This document shows, piece after piece, positions 33,244 through 45,649 of a stretch of 64,000 bases of DNA. Within the stretch, counting starts at the first letter, position 1. Each line of letters starts with the position of its first letter. Below the pieces are notes generated by a model, which searched no databases, was not told where the DNA came from, and was given only the letters and a program-made list of their open reading frames with translations. Source of the DNA: Heterobasidion occidentale (taxonomy: Eukaryota; Basidiomycota; Agaricomycetes; Russulales; Bondarzewiaceae). Position numbers and translations under genes: made by a program. The stretch is from contig JBCAQO010000007.1 of NCBI GenBank assembly GCA_039111635.1, positions 806,001 through 870,000 of the forward strand, given 5' to 3'.

Positions 33244-34173
33244 TTCGACAGACGGTGGTGCCTCGCTTTCGCTGAGTTCGCTCGAGGATCACGGATACTT
33301 GCAGGGCAGCTGCCACTGAAAGGGGCATGCAAAGTGGCGCCAGGGAGGCTCAAACACTGGAGAGGTCGATTTCACGATATGCTCTATTTTGATCTCTCTC
33401 GTCCTCTGTGGCCTGATGGGCGACGATTCACGAGGCTTTGAGTCCTCGGAGTTTTGGGTCCAGTAAAGCCCAGTATAGCCAAGAAATCAGAGTGCGAAAA
33501 GAGAGTGCGAAAAGAGAGGAGCAAGATGGGAATGATTGGAATTTTACAGTACGATGCGAATGAGCCACTGAACTTAACGAGAACAAGGCAGTGAGAGGAA
33601 TGACACACAAAGGCGCCCTATGATGCGACTCGAGAAGGTCGTCATACCCTTCCATCTTCATAATTGTGACGAAAGATCTTGATCGATGAATCGATGAGCG
33701 TCAAAAAACGTCGACATGCTAGGTGTATCGCGTTCCCAGAACCGAGGCCGGAAACGCAAAGATCAATACAAGAGATCGTCAAAGTTTGGGAGGCGATCAT
33801 TGACATCACAGTACAGCTTCCTCGAAAGGTACATGACACTCCCATAGGTCGCTGTTAAGAGATACGGGCTTGGAACTTGAAGCTTGAATTACCACCCGAA
33901 ACATACACTCCACATGTCAACCATTTCCTACTATGCACGATGTTCGAAAGTAGACGTTGTACATTAGATCTAGAAGTGCCATGTCGATTGAGTCAAGTCC
34001 TCAAAGCATATACTCTCACATGTAACGACAGATCGTTCCCAATGTATCACAACGACCCTATACCACACAAACAAAGAGCAATTACTGTTACAAATAAGGA
34101 GGACCGAGGGCTGCAAACATAAAGTGTCGTCAGCGATCGTACCATTTTATCGCGTAACGCCATAGTTGCAATT
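33244..34173. other. Intergenic, no gene recognised
   Basis: Only short frames without motifs. It separates the divergently placed zinc-finger 5' end and the carrier 3' end. Confidence 0.4.
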
Positions 34174-35813
34174 CTAGATCGTATGTGACGCACCTTTCCT
34201 GAAAACGTCTAGTGTGAACTCAACCACGAGCAAAAGCACACCACCGCCCGGGGCGAGCCGCAAGACCTTGGGCACGAAGCCTTTGTAGAGCGCGGCGGCG
34301 CCCTCGTCTCGGAATATAGTCACAATGCTGCGGACAGACAGGACGTATTTAGATTAGTTGCTATTTGTGACGATGAAAACCGGAAGGTAGCGGCGCACCC
34401 GGGGTATGTCCAATTATACTTGGGAACAACGCCAGGAACTTTGGCCGTGCCTTGTATACGAGATTTCACAACCTGGATATGGATACAATGAGCATATGAC
34501 GTCCGAGGAGTACAGTACGCATACATCAAATCTGAGGGCATGCATCAGTGTTTAGAAGTTAGATGGATGCGGGAGTTCTGCTCACGGTGTGTTCACAGCT
34601 GTACCAATGAAACCACCAACGGAACCGGATATGAAGTTGTTGAACAGCTCTCCTTGAGGGGACTAGTCACCCACAATGATCAGCATAACGCGTATAATAC
34701 GAGAGAAACGGTATACCTCTGCCTTGGGCATCATTGCCCTAACTTGGAATATTGAACCGAAATATCCTCCGTTCCACCAGAAATGCCTTCCGAAAGTATT
34801 CAACACCACAGTGATATGAAATGCAAAAAAGAAAGCGTACCTCCAGAACGTAGCTTCCATGCCAGCATACAGACCGAGCACTCCGTCGTTCCTGACAATC
34901 TGCTTGACAACATCAATCGGACCCGCGAACGTACTGGATTTATCCTGCAGCCTGCGGTAGGAAATCATGTGAGCCCTCGTATCACCAATAGCACAGAGTC
35001 TATGCACGCACTTAATCTTGACGAGTTCGAAAGGCACGACAACAAAACTTTCCGTTGCGCCAGCGGTGCAGCCCGTGATGATCGAGAGATTTTGGGTCAT
35101 CTGTGTCTGGCCAGAGAGATTTTTGAAGGTCTTGCCCCAAAAGTCATTTGCGGCACTGAGGGCAGTTAGAAGTTAGTGGTACACTTGTGAGCTTGCTGGG
35201 GAGGGTCCCACAATTTGGTAGCGCGCTTAGGCGCCTCAAGGAGCAAGGGGGGAACGAGTCCTTTCTGAATTGTTAGAAACGCGTAGCAAAGTACGAAGAT
35301 CAGCGCGCGTACCTCTATACAACCGCCCAAACCTAATTGCGCAGAATGTCTCATCAGTCACGATATCCAATTGATTAAGATATATATATGCGTACCCTTC
35401 TTCCTTTATGATAGTCCGGAATGAACCCACAAGCCCATGCTGGGACTTCCCTGTCTCTAGCTGCATGCGCGTCTTGACCTTTCATCCACCGCGCATTGAA
35501 TTGTCAGCTTGCGGGAGATACGGCTACTTCCCGCCATCCCGACAACAAGACTCACAACATCTAAGAAAAAGGCGGCATGCAGATCGACACCATTCAATCA
35601 TCACGTCAAACATGTATGGAGTGAATACTTGCTGACCGAGAGGATAGAACGTCAAAATTTCAGATATCCCGGCAATCGCTCCTGCGGTGAAGGTCACAGC
35701 GAATGGCAGCGCTGGGATAAAACCGTGACATTTTCAGTATTTGTTCCTTGGTGTGGAGGTCGCGCTCTTGGCAAGGCCCGCGTAGCCAACACGCACGTTT
35801 CTTCTCTTGCGAC
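34174..35813 (-). CDS. ODC1: Mitochondrial 2-oxodicarboxylate carrier
   Basis: This is a six-helix mitochondrial carrier (SLC25) read through many short introns. The start MSQEKK is at 35,813, followed by an intron and then LPFAVTFTAGAIAGISEILT. The three carrier signatures are visible: YPLDVVKTRMQ, VPFELVKIK and NTPFDVVKSRIQG, the last split by two introns near 34,590-34,470. LVPPLLLEAPKRATKF and the C-terminal LRLAPGGGVLLLVVEFTLDV (about 34,265-34,190) point to the 2-oxoadipate/2-oxoglutarate carriers related to yeast Odc1/Odc2, which exchange C5-C7 oxodicarboxylates across the inner membrane for lysine and nitrogen metabolism. The stop is at 34,174-34,176. The symbol is by family, not proven orthology. 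Confidence 0.85.
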
Positions 35814-36600
35814 ATCGTGCTGATGCGGACTAGTCCTCTTTCTGGATTTCAAAGTAGGTATCGCGTGAAAGGCAAAGAAAAGGATCCAGGAAAGAAAGGG
35901 TGTGAGAGGAGGGGGGCAAGTTGAGCGATGCCGGTCAATTGACGCAGAATGTCGCAAGACCAAAAATACCCCGGACCTCCCCGGATACCCTCCAATCCGT
36001 CCCGATCGTCCGAGTGTGCCGCAGCTTCATCTAGTAAACCGTCTCCGCTCGTCTCACGCAGCTTCCTACGATCAACATCACTCGCATTAATCTCCAATCC
36101 CGCTATATGCTCGTATATTCTCCACTCTAAACGAATAGATCCTAGTCCTTGCGTCATCTCGCGATTGACGGTCCGAGCTCCAACGCTCATCTCTTGTCGG
36201 ACCGTCACCTGATCGTCCTTGCTCACGATCGTCTCTCGCATTCTTGATGTTCATAGACTCTTCATGACCAACTATGTAATGCACCGTCGGTCATATTGAG
36301 GAAAACAGTCCTTCGAGTCTTGAACGCGGACGAGAACGGCCTCGTGGATATTTCTGGGCGGCCTGGCCGTGTCCGTTCCTCGCACCTGCTGTCCTTCTCC
36401 CCGGCTTTGTAACTTCTTTTCATGCTCTCCACGCGACAAAGGGACTCATGACGCGGTAAATCCACGGTCATTTGATCCCGTAGCAAAAGCGGCCGGGACG
36501 CTGCTAGCTGTGGTTTACGGTTCGACGGCCCACGAGCGTGCCAACATATAAAGAAGATGGCGCGTATTTACGCTGAGCGCGCCAGTGCCCAAACTTTCCC
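35814..36600. promoter_or_regulatory. Divergent promoter region between carrier and beta-galactosidase
   Basis: Short spurious frames only. TATAAAG at 36,547-36,553 is 48 bases upstream of the GH35 ATG. An ATG at 36,557 opens a 20-codon frame overlapping the GH35 start, but it lies so close to the TATA box that it is probably outside the mRNA. Confidence 0.5.
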
Positions 36601-39600
36601 ATGTTGTTCGACAAGCTAGTTGTTCTTGCATGCGCCATAGGGGCCCTCGCTACTCCTCGGAAAGGCGGTAGGAAGCTGAGGATGTCTCGAGCAGACCACA
36701 GCGACGGATTGCAAGACATTGTGAGTGAACCGTCGAATTTGTTTCCAGTCAGTCTTCATAAGCAATGTCTCTCATGCTCAGGTTACGTGGGACGAGTATA
36801 GTCTGAAAATTAATGGAGAACGGCTTCATATCTTCAGTGGCGAAGTTCATCCATATCGGTGAGTTCCTTGAGGCATGATCAACACAAGGCCCCATTAATT
36901 TGATGCACGACTGTTAGAATGCCCGTTCAGAGTCTTCACCTCGACATTTTCCAGAAGATCAAATCCCTTGGATTCAATGCGGTCTCCTTCTACGTCTTCT
37001 GGGGTATTCACGAACCGAAGCGCGGAGAAATCTCGTTTGAAGGTTTTCGTGATTTGCAGCCTTTCATAGATGCAGCGTTGAAGGCCGGCATATACCTCAT
37101 CGCTCGTCCTGGTTCGTATCTTCATTTATAACAGGACGCACGAGACTGACCCAATCCTATCTACTGGCACTTGAATTTCAGGCCCTTATATCAATGCTGA
37201 AACAACGGCTGGAGGTCAGTTGATTTTGCTCTTTGATTTTCCTGTTTCTCATAGATAATTTGAAGGCTTCCCGGGATGGGGAACTTATACGCCAGGGGTT
37301 TGGAGAACCTCAAAAACCACCTATGTTGATGCCTACAAGGGATACATGGCCGCTGTAGGCTCGATCATTGCTGCCAACGAGATCACGAAGGGCGGTCCCA
37401 TTATCCTCGTTCAGGTACAGTACCCTTTGATGACCGAGTCACATTGTACTGCAGCTAATAATCCTATGTGCACAGTCTGAAAACGAATATACTGGATTCG
37501 CGACAGGTACGAGAAATACATGACGTTCACTAATACAGGAGCTGAGCAAGGCATTGAAGGTTATTCGGAAGACTTCGAGTATGAGAAGGAGCTCCTTCAG
37601 ACTCTAGTGCGTCTACAGCAGTTGCGATCCATATGCCATGCATCTAAACCTCCGCTTATAGCGGGACGCTGGTATCACCGTACCTACCACCCACAATGAT
37701 GCGTCGCCAAGTGGACACTACTTGAGCGTGAACATCTATGGTAATTGCTTATTTTCTTTTTAGCAAGCAATACACTCAGTGCATTTGTCCATGTATCTAG
37801 GCTACGACTCATACCCTAATGGTTTTGACTGCTCGCATCCGACCACCTGGAAGTCCAATGCTGTCCCTGAGTCAGTAAGCTTTTCGCTCATCTAGATCTG
37901 CTTTTCTCACGAAAGATCAGAAATTTCTGGACCACCCACGAAAAATACAACCCTCAAGATCTGAACGCTGTTTACGAGTTCCAAGGAGGCGCTTTCGATG
38001 GATGGTGCTAATCCTCTCTGTGTCTTCCATATGTCTTATTTATCTTCGCTAAGGGGTGGCTCTGGATATGATACTTGTGCCGTTCTCCTCGGCCCAGAAT
38101 TCGAAAGAGGTAACGATAACCTCAAATTATTTCTTCTACAAGAGGTTCTGACATCGTCAGTTTTCTACAAGAACGAATTGGCTAGTTCAACCACTCTGCT
38201 GAGCCTGTGCGTGTCTAGATGTGTCGTGTCTCGGATTTCCATACTGACTACCTACAGTTACATGATCTATGGCGGCACCAATTGGGGAGGCATTGCACAT
38301 CCTGGCGTCTACACATCTTACGATTACGTGCGTGAGCATCTTGTATATTTATCCTTCAGGCGACTGAAGTCTGCGAGCAGGGCTCTGCTATTGCCGAGGA
38401 CCGCACGTTGCGCGAGAAATACTACGAGTTAAAGCTACAGGCCAACTTCCTCAAGGTCTCGCCTGCATTCCTGACTACCCGCCCGCAAAACACAGGCAAG
38501 ACGCAGGGCGCTTTCACGAGCAATCAGGCATTGAAGACCACGCAGACTTTGGACGTTGTCGGCAATAAAACTGGATTTTATGTCGTCAGGTCAGCAGTGC
38601 TCCTTGTCCTCGCTTGAATGCGTAGATACTCATTATGGGGTTTCTAGACATTCAGACTCTTCAAGTTACGATGTCCAGACGTACACTTTGACTGTTCCGA
38701 CTTCCAACGGGACTATCACCGTCCCTCAGTTGGGCGGTTCGCTGACACTGACCGGAAAGGACTCTAAAGTCCACGTCGTTGACTATGAAGCTGGATCAAC
38801 CAACATCTTATATTCCTCAGCAGAAATTTTGACCTGGTTTGTTGATTTCATTCTGCGCGGACACAATTTCCCAAGCTAAACAGATGTGGTATGACAGGGA
38901 TACAGTGAATGGGAAAGATGTCATCCTACTGTATGGCAATGAAGGCGAATTGCACGAGACTGCTCTCAACTTCAACGGGAGTGCACCCACGGCGAAGGTT
39001 GTCTCGGGATCGGGCACTCTCAAGCAGCAGGCTTCCTTGGCAGGTCTTGTATTGCAGTACACTACCACGGGACAGACTGTGTCGAAGTGGGCACCGGCAT
39101 TTTGCTTTACATCCTTGGTAGGTCAACGTCAGGCTTCCTGTCATCGTATCAGTGTGTTGATAGATCACGCCATTCTTAGATCGCGACAATGCATACGACT
39201 TCTGGGTTCTTAACCCACCCGGCACAGGAGCGTTTGCCAACTTCAACACTGAGAACCCGATCATCGTCAAAGGAGGCTACTACCTGCGCTCGGTCTCTGT
39301 TTCTGGTGGTACACTTGCGATTCAGGGTGATTTGAACTCGACTGCTACTTTCGAGATTATTGCCCCCACCGCGTCCTCGAAGAAGGTCACATTCAACGGG
39401 CATGGTTTGGCGTTGAAGAAGACTTCGTATGGAACGCTCACAGCTACCCAAACAGTGCAGCTACCTGCTATTACGCTTCCGAATCTAGAAAGTATCACAT
39501 GGGTAACCTACTTCGATTATCAGTCCGCTCCAGAGTATTGATATGTTTTGACCCAGAAAACGTCGGACAGCCTTCCTGAAATCCAAGCCGGCTACTCCGA

Positions 39601-41004
39601 TGCAAAGTGGACTGTTGCTAATCTAACGCCACCGTAAATCCTACTCAACCGAAGACGCCTGTCGTTCTTTACGCAGGCGAGTATGGCTATCACACCGGCA
39701 ATATTCTCTGGCGCGCACACTTCAATTCCACAGGTTCTGAGACCGGTATGTATCATGTCTACTTGTCAAGTGAGTTACATCGTATTCTGACATGCGAGAC
39801 CTTGTAGGTTTCGTTGCAGAAGTCTGGGGCGGCGCTGCATTCGGCTTCTCCATCTGGTTGGACTCGACTTTCCTCGGCTCCTGGGAGGGAGACGCGACGC
39901 ACGGGTCGTACAACAAGACTGTCTCTTTCCCATCTGCTCTGACCTCTGGCTCGCCACATGTGATCACAATCCTGCAAGACCACATGGGTTACGAGGAGGA
40001 CTGGACTGCTGCGACAGATGACTTCAAGGGTGACTAGCCCCACTCTGGCCCTCTAAGGCGCCTGATTTTAGTGCATACCAGAGCCCACGAGGCCTCAGGT
40101 CGTACTCGTTTGTAGGAAGCTCGAGTACCATCGTCAGCGTCTGGAAGGTCACAGGCAACCTCGGCGGGGAAGACGTAAGTCTTGCGCTCTAACGCTATGT
40201 TTTATAAAAACTGAGCGGTTGTACAGTATGTTGATACGACCCGTGGACCTTTGAATGAAGGAGGATTGTTTGCCGAGAGGCAAGGTATATCATTCTGCAC
40301 AGTCTAGTCATCTTTGACTCTGATCATGTTGCCTAGGCTGGCATCTTCCTGGCTTCGATGATAGCAAGTGGCAGACAGGACGCCCAACGGATGGAATCTC
40401 ACAGGCAGGCGTCGGCTTCTACCGGTAGGTTGCAAGCCGTAGATGCTTTCCTGGATTTCAACAACTTACAGTTCGCGATCAGGACGTCTTTCGATCTTCA
40501 TGTTCCTTCCGGTGTCGACTATCCCATGGCCATCGTTATTTCGAATACAACCGCAAATCCGCACTTCCGCACTCAGGTAGGGCAAATCCCACCGAGAGTA
40601 CAAGCCTGTTCTAAAGTGGCCTGCCCACAGTTCTACGTCAATGGGTATCAATTTGGAAAATACGGTACGTATTTTTATCGAGTTGCACTCACTGTCAGTT
40701 TACTCATGTCTTTGTGTGCATTTAGTGAACAGCATTGGCCCGCAAAAGGTCTTCCCCGTCCGTGAGTCATCCATACATGCCCTTCCCCGAGAGTGAAGAT
40801 CGAAACCCATTCGCATTCTCAGCTCAAGGGATATTGAATTACGACGGACACAACACCCTCGCAGTGAGCCTATGGGCGGCCGACGCTGCCGGCGCGAAGC
40901 CAGGATCTTTGGCTCTACAGCTCACTGCTAAGGTTCAAAGCAGCATGGAAAAGGTGATCAACCAGCCAGCGCCCGCTTGGACAAAGCGGCCTGGGGCATA
41001 TTGA
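36601..41004 (+). CDS. Secreted beta-galactosidase, GH35
   Basis: The N-terminus [17 protein letters not shown] is a signal peptide. The GH35 barrel follows: [52 protein letters not shown], then [11 protein letters not shown] with the acid/base Glu and [12 protein letters not shown] with the nucleophile Glu. [24 protein letters not shown] ends the barrel. The later beta-sandwich domains are readable ([48 protein letters not shown]) and the end is [11 protein letters not shown] at 41,004. About 20 exons with 45-60 nt introns. Apparent one-base losses lie near 39,079 and 39,622 and possibly 40,095. They fit assembly errors as well as real mutations. It releases terminal galactose from plant-wall galactans and xyloglucan outside the cell. 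Confidence 0.88.
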
Positions 41005-41268
41005 GCGAGATGTTTTGTACGATGGATTTGTTATAGTAGCGATGGGGTCATGAGGAGACTTGATACGATTGTTACTCAGAAAGGATTCCATAAAATTGTA
41101 TTTTGAATGTCGAGTCCAAGGCGACGCGTATGCGCTGGGCAAAATGAGGATTTTGAGCCAAGCCGTTGGCGCCTGAACCGGCGTGACACTCCCGTGACGC
41201 GAGTAACTGCTCTCCTCAACGCCTGGCAGCCGCCTCGATGCCTGCAGCTGGAGGCTATTTGTGCTGTC

Positions 41269-41808
41269 ATGGTGTATATCTCGACTTGGCAAAAGTATCA
41301 AGAGGCTGCTGAGGCACTCTACGCGAAGTCGCCGAAGAAGGTGAGCCCCAAACCGGCGGATGGTACGGGAGATCGTGAATACTGAGGACGCGTAGGCCCG
41401 GTACTGTGTAAAATGGAAATCGTCCGAGGGGAAGTTGGTCCTCAAGATCACAGACGATGAAAACGTGCGTGATCCTTCTGCTTCCTGTGACCGAGGATGG
41501 GGTCTGCTCGATGTATAGTGATCTCTGTAAATGCTTTCATTCAATTAGTGTCTCAAGTTTAAAACCCATTCATCTGTCTTCCTCAACCGCTTCGAGGCCC
41601 TCAACCTCTCCCTGATGCAAAAGATGTCGAACATTCGTCCACCACCCCTGTACCCGCATCAGTCCCACGCACCACAACCGCATCGCCTGCGCCGCCGATT
41701 AAACAAGAAGATGCTAGTGCCAATGTACCATTATCAAGTGCAGTCCCGACTGCAGGAGGTCCAGCAGCAGCAGGCGTAAAGAAGAAAAAGGGGAAGAAAA
41801 AGAAATAG
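41269..41808 (+). CDS. SRP9: Signal recognition particle SRP9 subunit
   Basis: Exon 1 begins MVYISTWQKYQEAAEALYAK at 41,269 and ends SPKK before GTGAGCC. Exon 2 starts ARYCVKWKSSEGKLVLKITD (about 41,397). After a third exon junction (GTGCGTG..ATTAG) comes CLKFKTHSSVFLNRFEALNL. This is the SRP9/SRP21 fold, which with SRP14 forms the elongation-arrest (Alu) domain of the signal recognition particle. The tail needs one extra C near 41,645 to stay in the frame that ends in the Lys-rich GVKKKKGKKKK at 41,808. As read, the frame ends at 41,779 instead. The gene is 265 bases after the GH35 stop, same strand. Confidence 0.85.
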
Positions 41809-42107
41809 CATGGAGACTGGAAAGCGCGAATGAGAGAGAGAGTTGAACGGTGGCAGATATGTGGATAAACCTTCAGACTGGGGATACAGCATGTCATACC
41901 TCATGGTTTCGTTCCGTACGTGCTATGTTCTTGGTTCTTCACTGGCTGGCAGACTTGCATTCCTTCACGGCTCAAATCTAGAAGCTGCAGATATAGATCG
42001 CCTCGTTTTTTCATCGCCTCTTACATGTTCGTCGACATACATCGTATAGAAAAAAATACAGGCGCTTGCTACCGCGGAACACAAGATCTTCACGTGGGCG
42101 AACAGCG

Positions 42108-44329
42108 TTACTTTAACTTCTTCAACAAGTTTCTTGCAGAAGGCAAGCGAGGCATCTTACGAGGCTCTCCAGTAGTGAGTGTGCGCGGAGATGAAGGCAT
42201 GACCACCAGAGCGTGTGCCGGCTGAGTCGTGGGTCGCGTCACAGAAGTCCGACCGGGGCTTTGAGAAAAGGCTGATGATTGCTTAGACATGTCACGCTGA
42301 GACTGTTGCCATCTGCCTGCGAAGAAAGATTTGACACCTGACTCGTTGGCCGCGTGTATAGTCTGAGGCCTTGTAGGAGCAGTACTAGCAGCTATCGGGT
42401 TTTTGGTCTTGATGCCGAACCCCCCGAGAAACCCTCGCGTTTTGAGTTGCGGAAGACGAGAGGGCGAAACCGATGTAGAAGGTGGAGGAGCAGAGTTCCT
42501 CATTTGAATGCCATATCGCAGGGACGAGGTAGCAGGGGCATGCATGTTGGTTGTTTTGTGATTAGCGGACGATTGATATTATCAGACGTCTGCTCCTTCA
42601 CTTTAAAGACGTCGCTGGTGTTTGCGGCGCAGGGAATAGGTGTGCGACGACTCGCGGTGCGCCTGGATGTGATACATTCTGTTTGAGATACATTGTGTCG
42701 TTGTGGTGGAATAGGCAATGCAGACTTCGGTGTGCTGGACTTAGTTGTGATGGGGCCTCGCGCATGTGCAACAGAAGGTTTTCTATTGCTCGAAGTGAAC
42801 GAAAGGTTTGGTGTCTTGATCTTGGAAAAGACGTGGGGCCGATGTGGAGTAGGGGATGTAGGAATCGGAGCTGGTCTGCTATGGAATCCGTAAGCGGGCT
42901 CAAGAATAGGAGATGTCGAGCTGCCGGAGAGAAACTCAGGAGCAAGCTAGAAAACGTGTATCATGGGATCAGTTCAATATGAGATATCAAAGAAGCATGA
43001 TATTATACGGACGTCAGGTAGGTAGATGCAGGTGAGGCTCGAATCGGAAGGTGGACAAGGCAAGTTCGAAAGTAATGCCATCTGTCATGGACAGGATCAG
43101 CTGGTGGGAAAACGTGAAGTGAACGATAAATACCGTTGACCCGGTTGACTCCAAGGTCGCCTCAGCGTGATCCACAGGGTCAATTGCACGCGATTTTCCC
43201 TTCAAGAGAGCAGAAATTGGCACTTCCTTCCCCTTGTCCAGAATCGGAGGGGGATGTTGGGCTTCGGCGGACTCGGTGACCCCATTCGTCTCTGCAGTCA
43301 CCTGCTCTGATTCGGGATTGGAGGTAGGGATTGGGCAGATTGTGTGATAACAATCGTAGGAAGATCTTGACTAGGTTCGACAGGCTGAGGCTGAAGATCA
43401 ATAGCGAGTGCCTCCAGTTCTTGTAACAATGCGACCATATCATGAGGCAAACCCGTCGCAGAACACGGAGGGTCCATTTCTTGCCTTCTTCTACGCCGAT
43501 CCGCTGAGTAAAAACCATCCCGCAAGTGGTCTGCTTACGAGTGATACTGAAACGCCTCTGTTCCGTGTGGTTTGAGGGTGCGAGGGGTGTAAAGCTTATT
43601 TGATGAGACAATCGGAAAGTGGGCGTGCCAACGAAAGGGTCCTGGGAGTTTACTTCTGTCGTCCAAGGTTGCGGAGAGCACATGAGTTTATCAAAAGAAA
43701 AGGATCCTCGTTATCGTCTTCGCTGTCTTGGACCGCCTCAAATACCATGCACGAGTTATCCTGAACTGACAGAGTCCCATTCGAATCACGAAACCAAGAA
43801 TTCATCTGAGCTCCAGAGGATCCGCCAGACAATGAAGGGCTGTTTAAGAGTGCATCGGAGTCGGGAAAAGTCTCAAGCTCCGCGCTTTCTTCTGGCACGG
43901 AGAATAGTCGAGTTCCGAGTGAAGGCTGGAAGTACCCCGTAACAGCATAGGGCGGGGTATTGGAGATACTCCATTGCGGGTTGCTTGTGCAGAGTCTCGA
44001 CAGAGATTATCAGAAAAATCAAGTTCGTTGGACGAGACCGGAGACGCATGTATTGAAGGCAAAGTGCAGTCCCCAGACTCGTCGCATGCCCAAGCACTTG
44101 AGAATGTATGCGTTGAAATCGAAACGCACGATAGCTCTTTTGGGATCAAATTTGGAGTAGGATTTGTTGATGATTCATTCGTAGTATTGCGCACCGAAAA
44201 CACCGCAGCCTCAGAAGGAGTCGGATTCCGCACGAGAGGTAAACGGACCGAAACGAGTGTCAAAGTGCTATCAGGTGAGGTGCACGGCGCATTAAGAGAT
44301 CTAGCTTCCAGAGCAAGTATCTGAGACAT
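42108..44329 (-). CDS. Unassigned low-complexity protein, multi-exon
   Basis: The start MSQILALEARSLNAPCTSPD is at 44,329. Protein-like blocks follow: GYFQPSLGTRLFSVPEESAE (about 43,945), an acidic part QDSEDDNEDPFLL, FVGTPTFRLSHQISFTPLAP (about 43,620), MVALLQELEALAIDL (about 43,440), APEFLSGSSTSPILEPAYGF (about 42,940), a Ser/Pro-rich region, and the end MPRLPSARNLLKKLK at 42,108. A one-base C loss at about 43,954-43,957 is needed to join the first two blocks. No domain is recognised. Composition suggests a disordered regulatory or scaffold protein. Exon joints are provisional. Confidence 0.45.
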
Positions 44330-44787
44330 AGCGGAGTGAAGTGTTGCACTGCTAGAAAATAGAGAGGAATTGGACTAGTAGGAGCGAGCAGTGAGCGAGC
44401 ACCGATGGGACTCTTCCTACAGGCCGGTAAACTTAAGCTGTAGACTGAGGTATGTGCGTAGATTGTTTATACTGTTGTGGACCGTTCTGGAGGACTTTGT
44501 GAGGATAGAATAGCGTGCAGCGTGCTGTTACAGCTGTACGATAGTGTTGTGGATGTTCGCAAAAGGCTAAGGGAAGCCGATAGTTGAAGCAGGCGCGTGA
44601 TGCAGTGTGAATGTCACCATTTGTCACAATAGCAGTCACGTCACTGAATCAATAACGTTATATTTTCCAGAGGTATCGTGTAAAGAATGGAGTCTACCCA
44701 AAGGCGGTCATGAAAATGAATGAAGATCAGGTAAGGAGCGTATGATGTTTGCCAAATCATCCGAAGTGAGTGTTGTTCATCAACCAC

Positions 44788-45423
44788 TTAGACCAGTCTG
44801 CTGAAATTCATCTCAGGGGATGTTGGAATCGGCCTTGCCCTCGATTGCGGCCTCATCTGGATGGTTTCAGGAATGGAAAGAGTGGGCGACGAAGAAAGTG
44901 TAAGAGATAGTGGCCTCGGAGATCCTATTGTCGCCTTCTGAATCTTCTGTACTTTCGCCCTAGGATGAAATATCTTTCTAAAGAAAGATAGCTTGCCCGC
45001 TTTAGGTAGCGCAGCTTCGGGAGTCGGCACAGAGGAAGAGATAGGTGAGCCTTTAGGTTTGAAGACGCGAAAAAACAGCGATCGCTTGCGAGATGCAGGG
45101 GGTTGAGGTGGCTGGTGGATAAACATGGCGGGGGCTGATGCACGATGGAGGAGGAAGGCAGGTTTGGGAGAGGTCGGTAGGTCGGGTTTCGGGCTCCGTC
45201 GTGATGGCGAGGATGTTGGTGGCGGCGAGAAGAAAACGTTCGTCATATCGTCCACAGAGGAATCGGCCCATGTCAACTCGGGTTCAACAATCGGAGAAGG
45301 AATCGTACAGTCTGGGCAGGTACAGATCGAGAAGCCTTCGAGAAACGGAGGTGATCCTTCACTAGTGGAGATTGTGTCTTCAAATTTGACGGATACGAAT
45401 GATGTCTCTGTGACAGAAGACAC
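44788..45423 (-). CDS. Unassigned basic Ser/Pro-rich protein, 211 aa
   Basis: This single open frame from MSSVTETSFVSVKFEDTIST to PTSPEMNFSRLV contains CTCPDCTIP, a proline-rich stretch (SPKPDLPTSPKPAFLLHRAS), basic runs SRKRSLFFRVFKPKG and KLSFFRKIFHPRAKVQKIQK, and many SP/TP sites. It may be the 3' exon of a longer gene extending toward the gap, since the upstream frame is open almost to 45,520. No known domain is recognised. Confidence 0.45.
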   Translation of the reverse strand: MSSVTETSFVSVKFEDTISTSEGSPPFLEGFSICTCPDCTIPSPIVEPELTWADSSVDDMTNVFFSPPPTSSPSRRSPKPDLPTSPKPAFLLHRASAPAMFIHQPPQPPASRKRSLFFRVFKPKGSPISSSVPTPEAALPKAGKLSFFRKIFHPRAKVQKIQKATIGSPRPLSLTLSSSPTLSIPETIQMRPQSRARPIPTSPEMNFSRLV

Positions 45424-45522
45424 AAGCCCTTCTTCATCAGATCCAGCGGGTCCACGCGTCCCCGGCTGTTGGTCATTGGAGGTGCGAGCAATCCAGCTGA
45501 AGGCAGGGCAAACATCTCGGCG

Positions 45523-45622
45523 NNNNNNNNNNNNNNNNNNNNNNNNNNNNNNNNNNNNNNNNNNNNNNNNNNNNNNNNNNNNNNNNNNNNNNNNNNNNNN
45601 NNNNNNNNNNNNNNNNNNNNNN
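45523..45622. other. Assembly gap of 100 N
   Basis: Exactly 100 unknown bases, the usual placeholder for a gap of unknown size. It falls at or just after the 3' end of the GMC oxidoreductase and may hide its last exon. Confidence 1.
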
Positions 45623-45649
45623 CCAAGGATCGGATCTCCAGTCTAATAG

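Noticed and set aside
36557..36619. Upstream ORF overlapping the GH35 start
   Set aside because: It begins only about 4 bases after the TATA box, so it is probably not transcribed.
37998..38060. Premature stop in the GH35 barrel after AFDGWC
   Set aside because: The stop lies in a normal intron: donor GTGCTAAT and acceptor CGCTAAG restore [13 protein letters not shown].
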